Assembly (NCBI GenBank): GCA_937934685.1
Contig: CALGYU010000090.1
Location: 1-45,990, forward strand
Length of the DNA: 45,990 nt
Source: an uncultured Acholeplasma sp.
GTDB lineage: Bacteria > Bacillota_I > Bacilli_A > Acholeplasmatales > Acholeplasmataceae
Reading direction: 5' to 3'
The notes under the pieces were generated by a model that saw only the letters and a program-made list of their open reading frames with translations, had not been told where the DNA came from and did not search any database. The position numbers were made by a program, and so were the translations under genes. Below, piece after piece: positions 17,374 to 25,293 of this stretch (position 1 is its first letter; every line of letters starts with the position of its first letter).

Positions 17374-17680
17374 GTTCTATTGACGCAATGACTTCAAACG
17401 CTTCATGGGTTGATTCAAGGATGTTTGGGTCTTTTTGTTGAACTTTATTCTTATGCATGGCAATATGTTCTGGACTGCCTTCCCATGCATAAAACGCTTT
17501 TTTATCCTGCCAGTATATGATGATACGACAAACATCATATTCTTTATCCCTTTGACTAAAAAGGACGTCTCGCCTAATGAATCCTTTGGCTTTTGTTACT
17601 GGGCTTGGCATAGAAAAACGTTGTGTATATTGTTCACGCAAACCTTTTTGCAACCTTAAAGTGCGCACAATTACGTACAT
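17366..17680 (-). CDS. IsdG/IsdI-like haem-degrading monooxygenase homologue
   Basis: 104 residues; a small ferredoxin-like fold of the antibiotic-biosynthesis-monooxygenase superfamily. From start MYVIVRTLRLQKG it aligns without gaps to IsdI numbering: Trp66 (FYAWEGS) and His76 (IAMHK) are kept. The position of catalytic Asn6 is Arg. In IsdG/IsdI that Asn, Trp and His are all required for haem oxygenation, so activity may be changed or lost. The ATG at 17680 is chosen because AGGTGA precedes it; a GTG nine bases earlier is less likely. It heads the siderophore-uptake operon, suggesting a role in iron release from an imported chelate or haem. Confidence 0.75.
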   Translation of the reverse strand: MYVIVRTLRLQKGLREQYTQRFSMPSPVTKAKGFIRRDVLFSQRDKEYDVCRIIIYWQDKKAFYAWEGSPEHIAMHKNKVQQKDPNILESTHEAFEVIASIEHE

Positions 17681-17706
17681 TCTCTTCACCTACTTTTCTT
17701 CTACAA

Positions 17707-17736
17707 TGTATCTTTTTTGATACAAAACTATTGTAT
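17707..17736 (-). promoter_or_regulatory. Overlapping inverted repeats at the iron operon promoter
   Basis: Two perfect 6-bp inverted repeats share bases: TGTATC-N6-GATACA (17707-17724) and ATACAA-N5-TTGTAT (17720-17736). The second covers the -10 box and the first lies over the start region. This is a plausible operator for an iron-responsive repressor; which one is unknown. Confidence 0.55.
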
Positions 17737-17758
17737 GTTATATTGTTGTTAAAATCAA
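17730..17758 (-). promoter_or_regulatory. Promoter of the IsdG-like / siderophore operon
   Basis: TTGATT (17758-17753), 17-base spacer and TACAAT (17735-17730) on the minus strand, about 50 bases before the start codon. Confidence 0.75.
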
Positions 17759-17832
17759 CTTTTTTATAGTTTTTATAATTAATGAAATGTATTTTATAAA
17801 TAAGATGAATTACTACCATTTTATGATGAAAG

Positions 17833-17841
17833 TGTTATAAT
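17833..17841 (+). promoter_or_regulatory. Extended -10 promoter of the MBL-fold hydrolase gene
   Basis: TGTTATAAT is an extended -10 element with no good -35 box, typical of extended -10 promoters. The predicted start would leave only about ten bases before the ATG at 17858. An upstream in-frame ATG at 17840 overlaps the -10 box and cannot be the start if this promoter is used. Confidence 0.65.
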
Positions 17842-17857
17842 GTTTTTGGTGATAAAA

Positions 17858-18460
17858 ATGGAAATTAGACAAATTAGACTTGGTGATATTAAAAGCAACT
17901 GTTATGTTGTTAGTCATCAAGGTAAAGCAATGATCATTGATCCTGGTTTTGAAAGTGATTTGGTCATTGATTATTTATATGAAAATCAGTTAGTCCCTGA
18001 ATTAATTTATGTAACCCATGGTCATTTTGATCATTGTGGTGGTGTTAAACAATTAAAAGAGTATTATAACATTGTAGTTTATGCGCCTAAAAAAGATGAG
18101 ATTTGGATGAATGATAGTGCCTATAATCGTTGGTTATATCCTATTCCTGTAGATCATTGGGTAACTAAAAATGATAAGATCTTTTTTCAAGGCATTGAGT
18201 TTACAATTTTAGAAACTCCAGGTCATTCAGATGGTAGTACTGCTTTATATCATGCCCCTTATTTATTTGGTGGTGATACCTTGTTTTATCAAAGCATTGG
18301 TAGAACGGATTTACCTTTTGCTAGTTTTGATAAGATTAAAAAATCTATCTTAAAACTTTATGAATTACCTAATCAAACAACGATTTATCCTGGTCATGGT
18401 AGACCAACAACTATTGCTCATGAAAAACAATATAACCCATTTGTGAAAGGAAAATTATAA
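17858..18460 (+). CDS. Metallo-beta-lactamase-fold hydrolase (glyoxalase II-like)
   Basis: 200 residues. The metal motif THGHFDHCGG has H54, H56, D58 and H59; later ligands are in ETPGHSDGS, FGGDTLF and YPGHGRPT. Family members hydrolyse thioesters such as S-lactoylglutathione, but the short form without the C-terminal helical domain (YqgX type) has a broader, mostly undefined role. The start is set by the promoter position and by MEIRQIRLG, the usual family beginning. It overlaps the cyclophilin gene by one base (TAATG). Confidence 0.85.
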   Translation: MEIRQIRLGDIKSNCYVVSHQGKAMIIDPGFESDLVIDYLYENQLVPELIYVTHGHFDHCGGVKQLKEYYNIVVYAPKKDEIWMNDSAYNRWLYPIPVDHWVTKNDKIFFQGIEFTILETPGHSDGSTALYHAPYLFGGDTLFYQSIGRTDLPFASFDKIKKSILKLYELPNQTTIYPGHGRPTTIAHEKQYNPFVKGKL

Positions 18461-18990
18461 TGAACGCAAATCAATTTTTAAACGATAAAAATCCTAGAGT
18501 GTTAATTGAGGTTGAACACTTAGGCACAATGACTGTAGAGCTTTTCCCTGAAGTTGCTAAAAATACAGTCGATAACTTTTTAAAGTATGTGAGTCATAAT
18601 TATTACGATGGTTTGATTTTCCATCGTGTGATTAGTGGTTTTATGATTCAAGGTGGTTGGGGGAAAAATATTTTCCCACCTATTAAAGGTGAGTTTGGAT
18701 CTAATGGTTTTAAAAATCCTTTAGAACATACCAGAGGAGTTATTTCTATGGCAAGAACCATGAATAAAAACTCTCAAACAGCTCAATTTTTTATTATGCA
18801 TGCCAATTCTCCTCATTTAGACAATGAATATGCTGGTTTTGGTGTTTTAGTGGATGGCTTTAATGTTTTAGATGAAATTGCGCAAATGCCAACCGATCAT
18901 ATGGATCAACCAAGATTTGAGGTCAAGATATTATCTGTAACCTCTGTGTTAAATGGTTATGAACCTAGTGAACCTGAATATTTCTTATAA
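18460..18990 (+). CDS. Peptidyl-prolyl cis-trans isomerase, cyclophilin type
   Basis: 176 residues. It speeds cis-trans isomerisation of prolyl bonds in folding proteins. The cyclophilin core is clear: NTVDNFLKYVSHNYYDGLIFHRVISGFMIQGGW, RGVISMARTMNKNSQTAQFFIMHANSPHLDNEYAGFGVL. Key catalytic Arg (FHRV) and the QFFI strand are kept. No signal peptide, so it is cytoplasmic. It is cotranscribed with the hydrolase gene and ended by a strong terminator. Confidence 0.93.
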   Translation: MNANQFLNDKNPRVLIEVEHLGTMTVELFPEVAKNTVDNFLKYVSHNYYDGLIFHRVISGFMIQGGWGKNIFPPIKGEFGSNGFKNPLEHTRGVISMARTMNKNSQTAQFFIMHANSPHLDNEYAGFGVLVDGFNVLDEIAQMPTDHMDQPRFEVKILSVTSVLNGYEPSEPEYFL

Positions 18991-18995
18991 CGATT

Positions 18996-19022
18996 AAAAC
19001 CAACCAAAAGGTTGGTTTTTTT
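18996..19022 (+). terminator. Terminator of the hydrolase-cyclophilin operon
   Basis: The 10-bp stem AAAACCAACC/GGTTGGTTTT with an AAAA loop is followed by a T-run on the plus strand. Confidence 0.92.
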
Positions 19023-19025
19023 AAT

Positions 19026-19050
19026 AAAAAAGAAGTCTATTGACTTCTTT
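19026..19050 (-). terminator. Terminator overlapping the end of the alpha/beta hydrolase
   Basis: The stem AAAGAAGTC/GACTTCTTT (19029-19050, loop TATT) is followed by a T-run on the minus strand. The stop codon (19037-19039) is at the loop. It faces the plus-strand terminator at 18996, insulating the convergent units. Confidence 0.85.
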
Positions 19051-19813
19051 TATCTAACCATTGAATCATGGTTTTAAATACTTCTTCTTTTTCTGTATCG
19101 TTAAGTAGTTCATGGTAACCATGTTCATATAACTTTAATGTTTTATCCGTGCTTTTTGATGTTTCATACATTTTAATACTTGAAGAAACTGAAATGATTT
19201 TATCCTCTAGGCCATGAAAGTAAATGACTGGTTGGGTTAAGTCATTTTTATTTTTATCTATATACTTAATCGCTTTAATGCATATTTCAGTTAATAGATT
19301 GCCATATACTTTATCTAGCATTAAAGGATCACTTGCTAAATGATGAGTGAGTTGTTGGTCTTTGATTCTATAAGGATCCATTCTTTTGGTTTTAAAGGCC
19401 ATTTTTCTTATATAAAAAGATCCTGTGTATTTTAAAAAGCTCATTGCTTTAGGCACTGTAAAAATTCCAGATGAACTGATGATGCCATCAATACTTCCAT
19501 ATTTAATGGCATATAAATGGGCAATTGTAGCCCCCATACTATGTCCTAATAAATAGATGGGTTGCTTTTTTCTATTTTTTTCTTGTAAAACTAGGTGATG
19601 AAGGAGGTCGACGTGTTCGTGAAAACTTTTAATTTCTCCTCTTTTTCCTCTGCTTTTGCCATGGCCTATTTGATCATAAGTTAGACATTCATAGTTTTCT
19701 TGATTAAACTTTAAAGCAAGCTCATCATAACGTTTAGAATGTTCTGCCATACCATGTAGAATAATAATCATCGCTTTCGGGTCTTTTACTTCATAGGATT
19801 TTTGATAAATCAT
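19037..19813 (-). CDS. Alpha/beta hydrolase, monoacylglycerol lipase / lysophospholipase type
   Basis: 258 residues of the serine aminopeptidase S33 / Hydrolase_4 family. The oxyanion loop HGMAEHSKRY (20-29), nucleophile GHSMG (Ser92), Asp in GLEDKI and catalytic His in HGYHELLND form the triad. Likely substrates are monoacylglycerols or lysolipids, useful for lipid scavenging. ATG at 19813 is chosen because AAGGGGTGA lies just upstream; a longer TTG-started frame is unlikely. An extended -10 box (TGATATAAT, fwd 19835-19840) lies upstream, right after the previous terminator. Confidence 0.85.
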   Translation of the reverse strand: MIYQKSYEVKDPKAMIIILHGMAEHSKRYDELALKFNQENYECLTYDQIGHGKSRGKRGEIKSFHEHVDLLHHLVLQEKNRKKQPIYLLGHSMGATIAHLYAIKYGSIDGIISSSGIFTVPKAMSFLKYTGSFYIRKMAFKTKRMDPYRIKDQQLTHHLASDPLMLDKVYGNLLTEICIKAIKYIDKNKNDLTQPVIYFHGLEDKIISVSSSIKMYETSKSTDKTLKLYEHGYHELLNDTEKEEVFKTMIQWLDKRSQ

Positions 19814-19834
19814 GATATCACCCCTTATAGGCAA

Positions 19835-19840
19835 ATTATA
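19835..19840 (-). promoter_or_regulatory. Extended -10 box of the alpha/beta hydrolase
   Basis: TGA-TATAAT on the minus strand, 22 bases before the start codon. No clear -35 box is seen because the preceding terminator occupies that space. Confidence 0.5.
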
Positions 19841-19843
19841 TCA

Positions 19844-19865
19844 TAAAAAAAAGGTAAACTACCTT
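19844..19865 (-). terminator. Terminator overlapping the end of the RlmD-like gene
   Basis: The hairpin AAGGTA-AAC-TACCTT (19851-19865) spans the TAG stop and is followed by eight T residues on the minus strand. Confidence 0.75.
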
Positions 19866-21127
19866 CTTTTTATGATAACCAATGTTTCTATCGATGTGGT
19901 TTGTGGAAACATTTTAATTGGATATACTTTTTCTATGTCATAAATTTCATCTAATAACTTTAAATCTCTAGTTAAAGTTTGTAGGCTACATGATAAGTAA
20001 ATGACTTGTTCATATTGATATTTCAACATTTTTTCTACCATTTGTTTCATTAACCCTTGTCTTGGTGGATCAACGATTAAGGTTTGAGCAGGAAATTTCT
20101 TTAAGATGTCTTCTGCTTTACCTTGATAAATGGTGACTTGTTGGTAATTATTTTCTTCTTTGATTTTTTCAGCAATTTTAATGTTTTCATCATGGCTTTC
20201 AATCATGATGATCTCTTTGGTTTGGTCATTGATTAAACTAAAACCAATACTGCCTATACCACTGTAGGCATCAATAATATGTGTACTTTTAACATTTTCT
20301 TTAATGAGTTCATATGTTTTTTCCATCACTGGATAGTTAACTTGGAAAAAGGTTTGGTCCGTTAAATAAAACTGTTTTTCTTTTAACATGTTTTCTTGAT
20401 ATAAAGCATATGATTTAGAACCTAAAATGACATAATCATTGGGTTTAATATTTAACGTGATACCAATAATTTCAGGTTGTTGTTTTAAAAGGTCTATCAG
20501 GCTTTCTAGTCCTTTGAAATATTTTTCATAAGATACTAACGTGACCATATATTCATTGTTTTGATTGTTTTTAAAAACGATGTGCTTAAACTTTTTTTCA
20601 TCGATTTCTATTTGAGCATCATTTATTTTTTTAATCATTTCATTGACAAAAGGCGTTGCTAGTGAAAAATCATTTACTTTAATAAGTTTGATTGGTTCGT
20701 TTTGATAAAGACCTAACGTTAAAGTACTTTGTTCTAACACGTGAAAAACGACTTTATTACGATAGTGATACTCATTATAGTCAGTGACTGTATCTAAAAC
20801 ATTGATCTCTTTTTTTAATACTTTTTCTAGCGTTTTTTTGGTTAACTCTTTTTGCCATTGTAGTTGTTGTAAAAAGGTTAAATGTTCTAAATCTAAACTC
20901 CCTAGATGTGACTGCTCTTTGGTTCTAAATAAAGAAGTTTCTATGCGTTTTAAAACGGTTGCTTCACAAATGTTTTTCTTAATTTTATTGATTTTTATTT
21001 CTACTTTTTCACCGACTAAAGCATTAGGCATAAAAATGATGTTATCATTATATTTTGCAACACCATACCCTCTATAATCTAAATCCATGATTTCTACTTC
21101 GATGATTTTACCAACAGTTAGTTTCAT
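19859..21127 (-). CDS. RlmD/RumA-family RNA (uracil-5-)-methyltransferase lacking Fe-S cysteines
   Basis: 422 residues. An N-terminal TRAM domain (VGKIIEVEIMDLDYRGYGVAK) precedes a SAM-dependent methyltransferase with IIDAYSGIGSIGFSL, DPPRQGL and catalytic Cys380 (YLSCSLQTLTRD), plus the terminal Glu414 in TSIETLVI. Homologues methylate C5 of uridine in 23S rRNA. The usual cluster motif CGGCxLQH reads LGSLDLEH here (75-82), so the 4Fe-4S ligands are gone. The ATG at 21127 follows GGGGG at good spacing; it overlaps the end of sdaA by about 20 bases. Target base (U747, U1939 or another) is undecided. Confidence 0.88.
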   Translation of the reverse strand: MKLTVGKIIEVEIMDLDYRGYGVAKYNDNIIFMPNALVGEKVEIKINKIKKNICEATVLKRIETSLFRTKEQSHLGSLDLEHLTFLQQLQWQKELTKKTLEKVLKKEINVLDTVTDYNEYHYRNKVVFHVLEQSTLTLGLYQNEPIKLIKVNDFSLATPFVNEMIKKINDAQIEIDEKKFKHIVFKNNQNNEYMVTLVSYEKYFKGLESLIDLLKQQPEIIGITLNIKPNDYVILGSKSYALYQENMLKEKQFYLTDQTFFQVNYPVMEKTYELIKENVKSTHIIDAYSGIGSIGFSLINDQTKEIIMIESHDENIKIAEKIKEENNYQQVTIYQGKAEDILKKFPAQTLIVDPPRQGLMKQMVEKMLKYQYEQVIYLSCSLQTLTRDLKLLDEIYDIEKVYPIKMFPQTTSIETLVIIKRR

Positions 21128-22322
21128 GTTCATCCCCCTCATAAAATTTTGCTAGACCACCTTCTGATGTTTCTTTATAGTGGTGGTGCATATCTAATCC
21201 TGTTTGATACATGGTTTTAACAACCACATCAAAACTTATTTTTCTTGAATCACTTAAAAAGAATGCTAACCCACAAGCATCAACAGCTCTTAAGGCCGCA
21301 ACAGCATTTCTTTCTATACAAGGAATTTGAACATACCCATTGACAGGGTCACAAGTTAGTCCTAAATGGTGTTCCATTGCGATTTCTGCAGCATATTCTT
21401 GTTTATCAATATCAAGGTTAAAAAGGGATGCATGGGCGGCTGCGGCCATTGAGCATGCACTTCCTATTTCAGCTTGACATCCTGCTTCAGCGCCTGATAT
21501 AGAGGCGTTATGTTTGATTAAATTCCCAAAAATACCGGCGGTTGCTAAAGCTTCAATGATTTTTTGTTCTTTAAAACGATGTCTTTCTTTCATGTAATAT
21601 AAGACTGCTGGTAAAACACCACAAGCCCCACAAGTGGGTGCTGTAACAATTTGACCACCACTAGCATTTTCTTCGTTAACCGCAAAGGCATAAGCACTAA
21701 TTAATCTATTTTCAGTAATTTCTGAAACTTCATTTTTAAGACGTTTGGTGATAAGGTCGTTGGCTTTTCTTTTAACTTTTAAAGGTCCTGGAAGTATTCC
21801 GGTTGTTTTTAATCCGTTTAATACGCTTTGTTCCATTGTATGCCATACTTCTTGTAAAAAATCATCTATTTGATCGCCTTCTACTTCTTTAACGTATTGA
21901 TATAAAGTTATTTTCTTTTCTTTACAGTATTTTTTGATTTCATTAAAGGTTTTATGTGGATAAACAGATGGGATGTCATCTATTTGTCCTTCAAATAAAA
22001 TTCTACCCCCACCCACACTATACACTTCTTTGCTTTCTAAAAGTTTATCTTCTTGATAAACGTTAAAAAGCATCGTGTTAGGATGCTTGTTGTGGTCAAT
22101 CTCTTTTTTAAAGATAACCTTTTTGGGTGTTAGTACTTTCTTTATCGCCACATCTGTTAAATGCCCTTCTCCTGTTAAAGCTAAAGAATTATAAAGGGTA
22201 ATCTCAAAATGTGTTGACTCTGGATGTTTGTCTGATATAATTTGAGCTGCTCTACTTGGTCCCATGGTATGAGAACTCGATGGTCCATAGCCGATGCGAT
22301 AAAGTTCTTTTAAAGATTGCAT
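21108..22322 (-). CDS. sdaA: L-serine dehydratase, single-chain iron-sulphur type
   Basis: 404 residues. It converts L-serine to pyruvate and ammonia, feeding fermentation. The N-terminal beta domain (YGPSSSHTMGPSRAA) is fused to the alpha domain (GGQIVTAPTCGACGVLPAVLYY, GAEAGCQAEIGSACSMAAAA, CDPVNGYVQIPC). The cysteines of the 4Fe-4S cluster are visible. Firmicutes often split these into sdaAA/sdaAB, so the fused form is notable; it is shorter than the E. coli enzyme of about 454 residues. It lies 10 bases after the M32 peptidase, implying coupled peptide and amino-acid use. Confidence 0.93.
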   Translation of the reverse strand: MQSLKELYRIGYGPSSSHTMGPSRAAQIISDKHPESTHFEITLYNSLALTGEGHLTDVAIKKVLTPKKVIFKKEIDHNKHPNTMLFNVYQEDKLLESKEVYSVGGGRILFEGQIDDIPSVYPHKTFNEIKKYCKEKKITLYQYVKEVEGDQIDDFLQEVWHTMEQSVLNGLKTTGILPGPLKVKRKANDLITKRLKNEVSEITENRLISAYAFAVNEENASGGQIVTAPTCGACGVLPAVLYYMKERHRFKEQKIIEALATAGIFGNLIKHNASISGAEAGCQAEIGSACSMAAAAHASLFNLDIDKQEYAAEIAMEHHLGLTCDPVNGYVQIPCIERNAVAALRAVDACGLAFFLSDSRKISFDVVVKTMYQTGLDMHHHYKETSEGGLAKFYEGDEHETNCW

Positions 22323-22332
22323 TTAATCACCT

Positions 22333-23823
22333 TTAGTATGAAAATTTACGTTTCAAATACTCAATATAAAAACTTGGATCAAAGTCCATTTTGGTTGTAT
22401 TAATTAAGATTTCTCTAGGTGTTTTGCTTGCACCATATTGGTGAATCTTTTCTTTTAACCATTCGTTAATTAAATTAATATGATTGTTTTCAATAGCACT
22501 TTCAACATTGATTTCACTGTTCATCGCATGATAAATTTGTGCTGCATAGGCAGAACCAAGAGCATAGGTTGGGAAATATCCAATATTTCCAAGTGACCAG
22601 TGAATATCTTGTAGGACACCTTCTGTATCTGTTTTAGGTCTGATGCCTACATATTCAGCCATAAGTTGACGCCATCTTCTTGGTAAATCTTTTACTTTTA
22701 GTTTTCCATTGATTAGTTCTTTTTCAATTTCATATCTCACCATGATGTGTAATGGGTAAGTTAGTTCATCGGCCTCTGTTCTAATTAAAGATCGTTTAGA
22801 AATGTTGATGTATTGATAAAATTCAAGTAATGAAATATTTTTTAATTCTTTTTTAAAGATTTCTTGTAGTTTTGGATAATGAACTTCCCAAAATGCATAA
22901 GATCTTCCAATCATATTTTCATACATTCTAGATTGAGACTCATGAATTCCCAAACTAGCACCACCACCTAAGATGGTTCCATCGTATTTTGGATCAACTT
23001 GTTGTTCATAAATTGCGTGTCCTAATTCATGAAGGGTTGAAAAAATACTTGATTCTAAAATATCGGTTTTATAAGCCGTTGTAATTCTAACATCACTACT
23101 TGAGACATTTGAGGTGAAAGGATGGATACTTTCTTTTAAGACACCACGTTCTTGATCAAAGTGGAAAACCTCTGTTAAGTATTGTGAGAATTCTTTTTGT
23201 TTGATTGGATCAAAATATCCTTTAGCTAGTTTACGGCTAATTTTTAGTTTTTGTTTGGTAGCACTTAAAACAAACGGGACCAATTCTTCTTTTAATTTAT
23301 TGAAAAAATGATCGTATTCTTTGGTTGTAAAGCCTTCTTCATACATGTCTAATAAAACATCATAACCTTTAAGCTCATCTGTTTTTAAGTATTCTGTGAG
23401 TTTACGGTTAAAGTCTACAATTTTTTCTAATGACCGCTGGAAAACTGAAAAATCGTTAGTTTCTTTGGCATGAGCCCAATGGCTTGCACTAACGGCTTGT
23501 AAGATTTGATAATCTAGTAATTCTTTTTTAGGGACTTTTCTAATGATTTCTAATGACTTATTCATTTTCTTTATTTCAATTGCAAAACTTTCATCAAGTT
23601 TGTCAATTTGTTCATAAAGTTTTTCTACTGCTTGAATATAGTCTGGATTAGATTCTACTTCATAAAGTCTTTCTGTTAAAACAGCAATTTGTTCTGTTCT
23701 ATAATCTAATGCTTTTTTAGGCATTTCTGTCTCTTGGTCCCAAGAGATTAGCCATAATGCGTATTTATATGCTCTAATTGTTTTCTGAGTTTCTTTGTAT
23801 GTTGTCATATGTTTTTCCATCAT
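22333..23823 (-). CDS. Carboxypeptidase Taq, M32 family metallopeptidase
   Basis: 496 residues, near the usual length. It removes C-terminal residues from peptides in the cytoplasm. Zinc motif HELGH (265-269) with the third ligand Glu in IHESQSRMYENMIGRS, plus the family stretch HYPKLQ and GNIGYFPTYALGSAYAAQIY. No signal peptide. GGGGG precedes the start; ATG at 23820 is an equal alternative. It is the first gene of an operon with sdaA and the RlmD-like gene. Two TATAAT-like boxes upstream (23841-23846, 23856-23861) may be its promoter. Confidence 0.95.
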   Translation of the reverse strand: MMEKHMTTYKETQKTIRAYKYALWLISWDQETEMPKKALDYRTEQIAVLTERLYEVESNPDYIQAVEKLYEQIDKLDESFAIEIKKMNKSLEIIRKVPKKELLDYQILQAVSASHWAHAKETNDFSVFQRSLEKIVDFNRKLTEYLKTDELKGYDVLLDMYEEGFTTKEYDHFFNKLKEELVPFVLSATKQKLKISRKLAKGYFDPIKQKEFSQYLTEVFHFDQERGVLKESIHPFTSNVSSSDVRITTAYKTDILESSIFSTLHELGHAIYEQQVDPKYDGTILGGGASLGIHESQSRMYENMIGRSYAFWEVHYPKLQEIFKKELKNISLLEFYQYINISKRSLIRTEADELTYPLHIMVRYEIEKELINGKLKVKDLPRRWRQLMAEYVGIRPKTDTEGVLQDIHWSLGNIGYFPTYALGSAYAAQIYHAMNSEINVESAIENNHINLINEWLKEKIHQYGASKTPREILINTTKMDFDPSFYIEYLKRKFSY

Positions 23824-23894
23824 ATAACCCCCTTATCTCAATTATAATTCTTCTTATTATATCATATAATGATATCTAATTTCTATTTCAAAGT

Positions 23895-23929
23895 AAAAGG
23901 TATTTCATTTAATTCATGAAATACCTTTT
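23895..23929 (-). terminator. Terminator after zwf
   Basis: A perfect 14-bp stem, AAAAGGTATTTCAT/ATGAAATACCTTTT, with a 7-base loop. The following T tract on the minus strand is short. It closes the long tro-dtxR-mgtE-gnd-zwf run. Confidence 0.75.
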
Positions 23930-23931
23930 CT

Positions 23932-25293
23932 TTAAATCTTGATGTTTGCTCTTTTGATGATTTCTTTTTTTAGTTTTTCATAAGTTTCATAAATGATTAA
24001 ATCTAATTTTTCATTAACTACTTTGTCAATAAACTTCCAGGAATACTCAATTTCATCCCATCTGGTAAACAATGTTTTATGTCCCATAATCGCATCTAAT
24101 AGTAGTTTTTCATAAGCTTCTGGTAGGTTACCTACATATTTTGAAGCCATATCATAGGCTAAATCCACTTTTTCGATATGTGATTTTAAGCCTGGTTTTT
24201 TACTGTTAAAGGTTAGTTTGACACCATCTTTAGGGGCAATTTTGATGTGTAGTTCATTTTCTGAAAGTGGTAATTGCCATTTTTCTTGTTCCTTGGTTGG
24301 CTTGAATTTTAAAATGATTTTAGAGGTTTTTTCTTCTAGTTTTTTACCGGTTAACAAATAAAATGGTACGCCTTGGAATCTTGTGTTGTTAACATAGGCT
24401 TTTAAGAAGACAAAAGTATCTGTTAATGAACTTTCTTTGATACCTTTTTCTTTTAAGTATCCATCATATTGACCTGTAAATGAAACCTTTGGATCAAAGG
24501 TTAAAGCTTTTAATACTTTCACTTTTTCTTCTTGAATGGCTTCACTTGAATAGTCTTTAGGAGCATCCATGGCAGTTAAACATAACATTTGTAGTAAATG
24601 GCTTTGTACCATGTCTTTTAAAGCACCTGCTGTATCATAATAACCAGCTCTATTTAAGATACCTTCTTCCTCTTTAGCAATGATTTGAACACTATCAATG
24701 TATTGGTTATCCCAAACCGATTCAAAGATGATGTTTGCAAATCTTACTGTCATGATATTTTGAATCATTTCTTTGCCTAAATAGTGATCAATTCGGTAAA
24801 TTTGTTCTTCTTTAAAATATTGCCAGAGCATTTGATTAATAGCTTTAGCACTTTTTAAATCATGTCCAAACGGTTTTTCAAAGATGATGCGATCATTAGC
24901 TTGGGTGACCAAATGGCTTTCATACATATTTTTAGCCACAATCGGTAATAATTCTGGTCCAATCGCTAAGTAAAATAGTTTTTGAGCATCTTTATCTTGA
25001 GTTTCTTCAATGACTTTTTTTAAGTTTTGATAATCACTTGCTTCTGTGATTTGCATTTTCACGTAAGTAAGAATGGTTTTAAAAAAATGAATATCTAAGG
25101 TTTCTGTTGTTAAGGATTGCATATAGTCTAAATATTCATCCAAACTATAATCTCTTCTACCTAAGGCAAGAATTTGTAGGTCTTTATTGATTTCGTTTTT
25201 ATCATAAAGTTGTTTAATCGCTGGTAGTAATTTTCTTGCGGTTAAGTCTCCTGTTGATCCAAAAATGGTAATGATCAATTTTTTCTTTTTCAT
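23932..25293 (-). CDS. zwf: Glucose-6-phosphate dehydrogenase
   Basis: 453 residues. It oxidises glucose-6-phosphate to 6-phosphogluconolactone, the first step of the oxidative pentose phosphate pathway. The dinucleotide motif GSTGDLTARK is at 12-21, EKPFGHDL at 139-146 and the substrate motif RIDHYLGKE at 167-175. It overlaps gnd by four bases. A lactonase gene is not seen between them. G6PDH activity is one of the traits known to separate acholeplasmas from most other mollicutes. Confidence 0.95.
   Translation of the reverse strand: MKKKKLIITIFGSTGDLTARKLLPAIKQLYDKNEINKDLQILALGRRDYSLDEYLDYMQSLTTETLDIHFFKTILTYVKMQITEASDYQNLKKVIEETQDKDAQKLFYLAIGPELLPIVAKNMYESHLVTQANDRIIFEKPFGHDLKSAKAINQMLWQYFKEEQIYRIDHYLGKEMIQNIMTVRFANIIFESVWDNQYIDSVQIIAKEEEGILNRAGYYDTAGALKDMVQSHLLQMLCLTAMDAPKDYSSEAIQEEKVKVLKALTFDPKVSFTGQYDGYLKEKGIKESSLTDTFVFLKAYVNNTRFQGVPFYLLTGKKLEEKTSKIILKFKPTKEQEKWQLPLSENELHIKIAPKDGVKLTFNSKKPGLKSHIEKVDLAYDMASKYVGNLPEAYEKLLLDAIMGHKTLFTRWDEIEYSWKFIDKVVNEKLDLIIYETYEKLKKEIIKRANIKI

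Noticed and set aside
17634..17819. A 61-residue minus-strand open frame upstream of the IsdG-like gene
   Set aside because: It overlaps that gene's start and runs across its promoter and operator repeats; no ribosome site and low-complexity composition.
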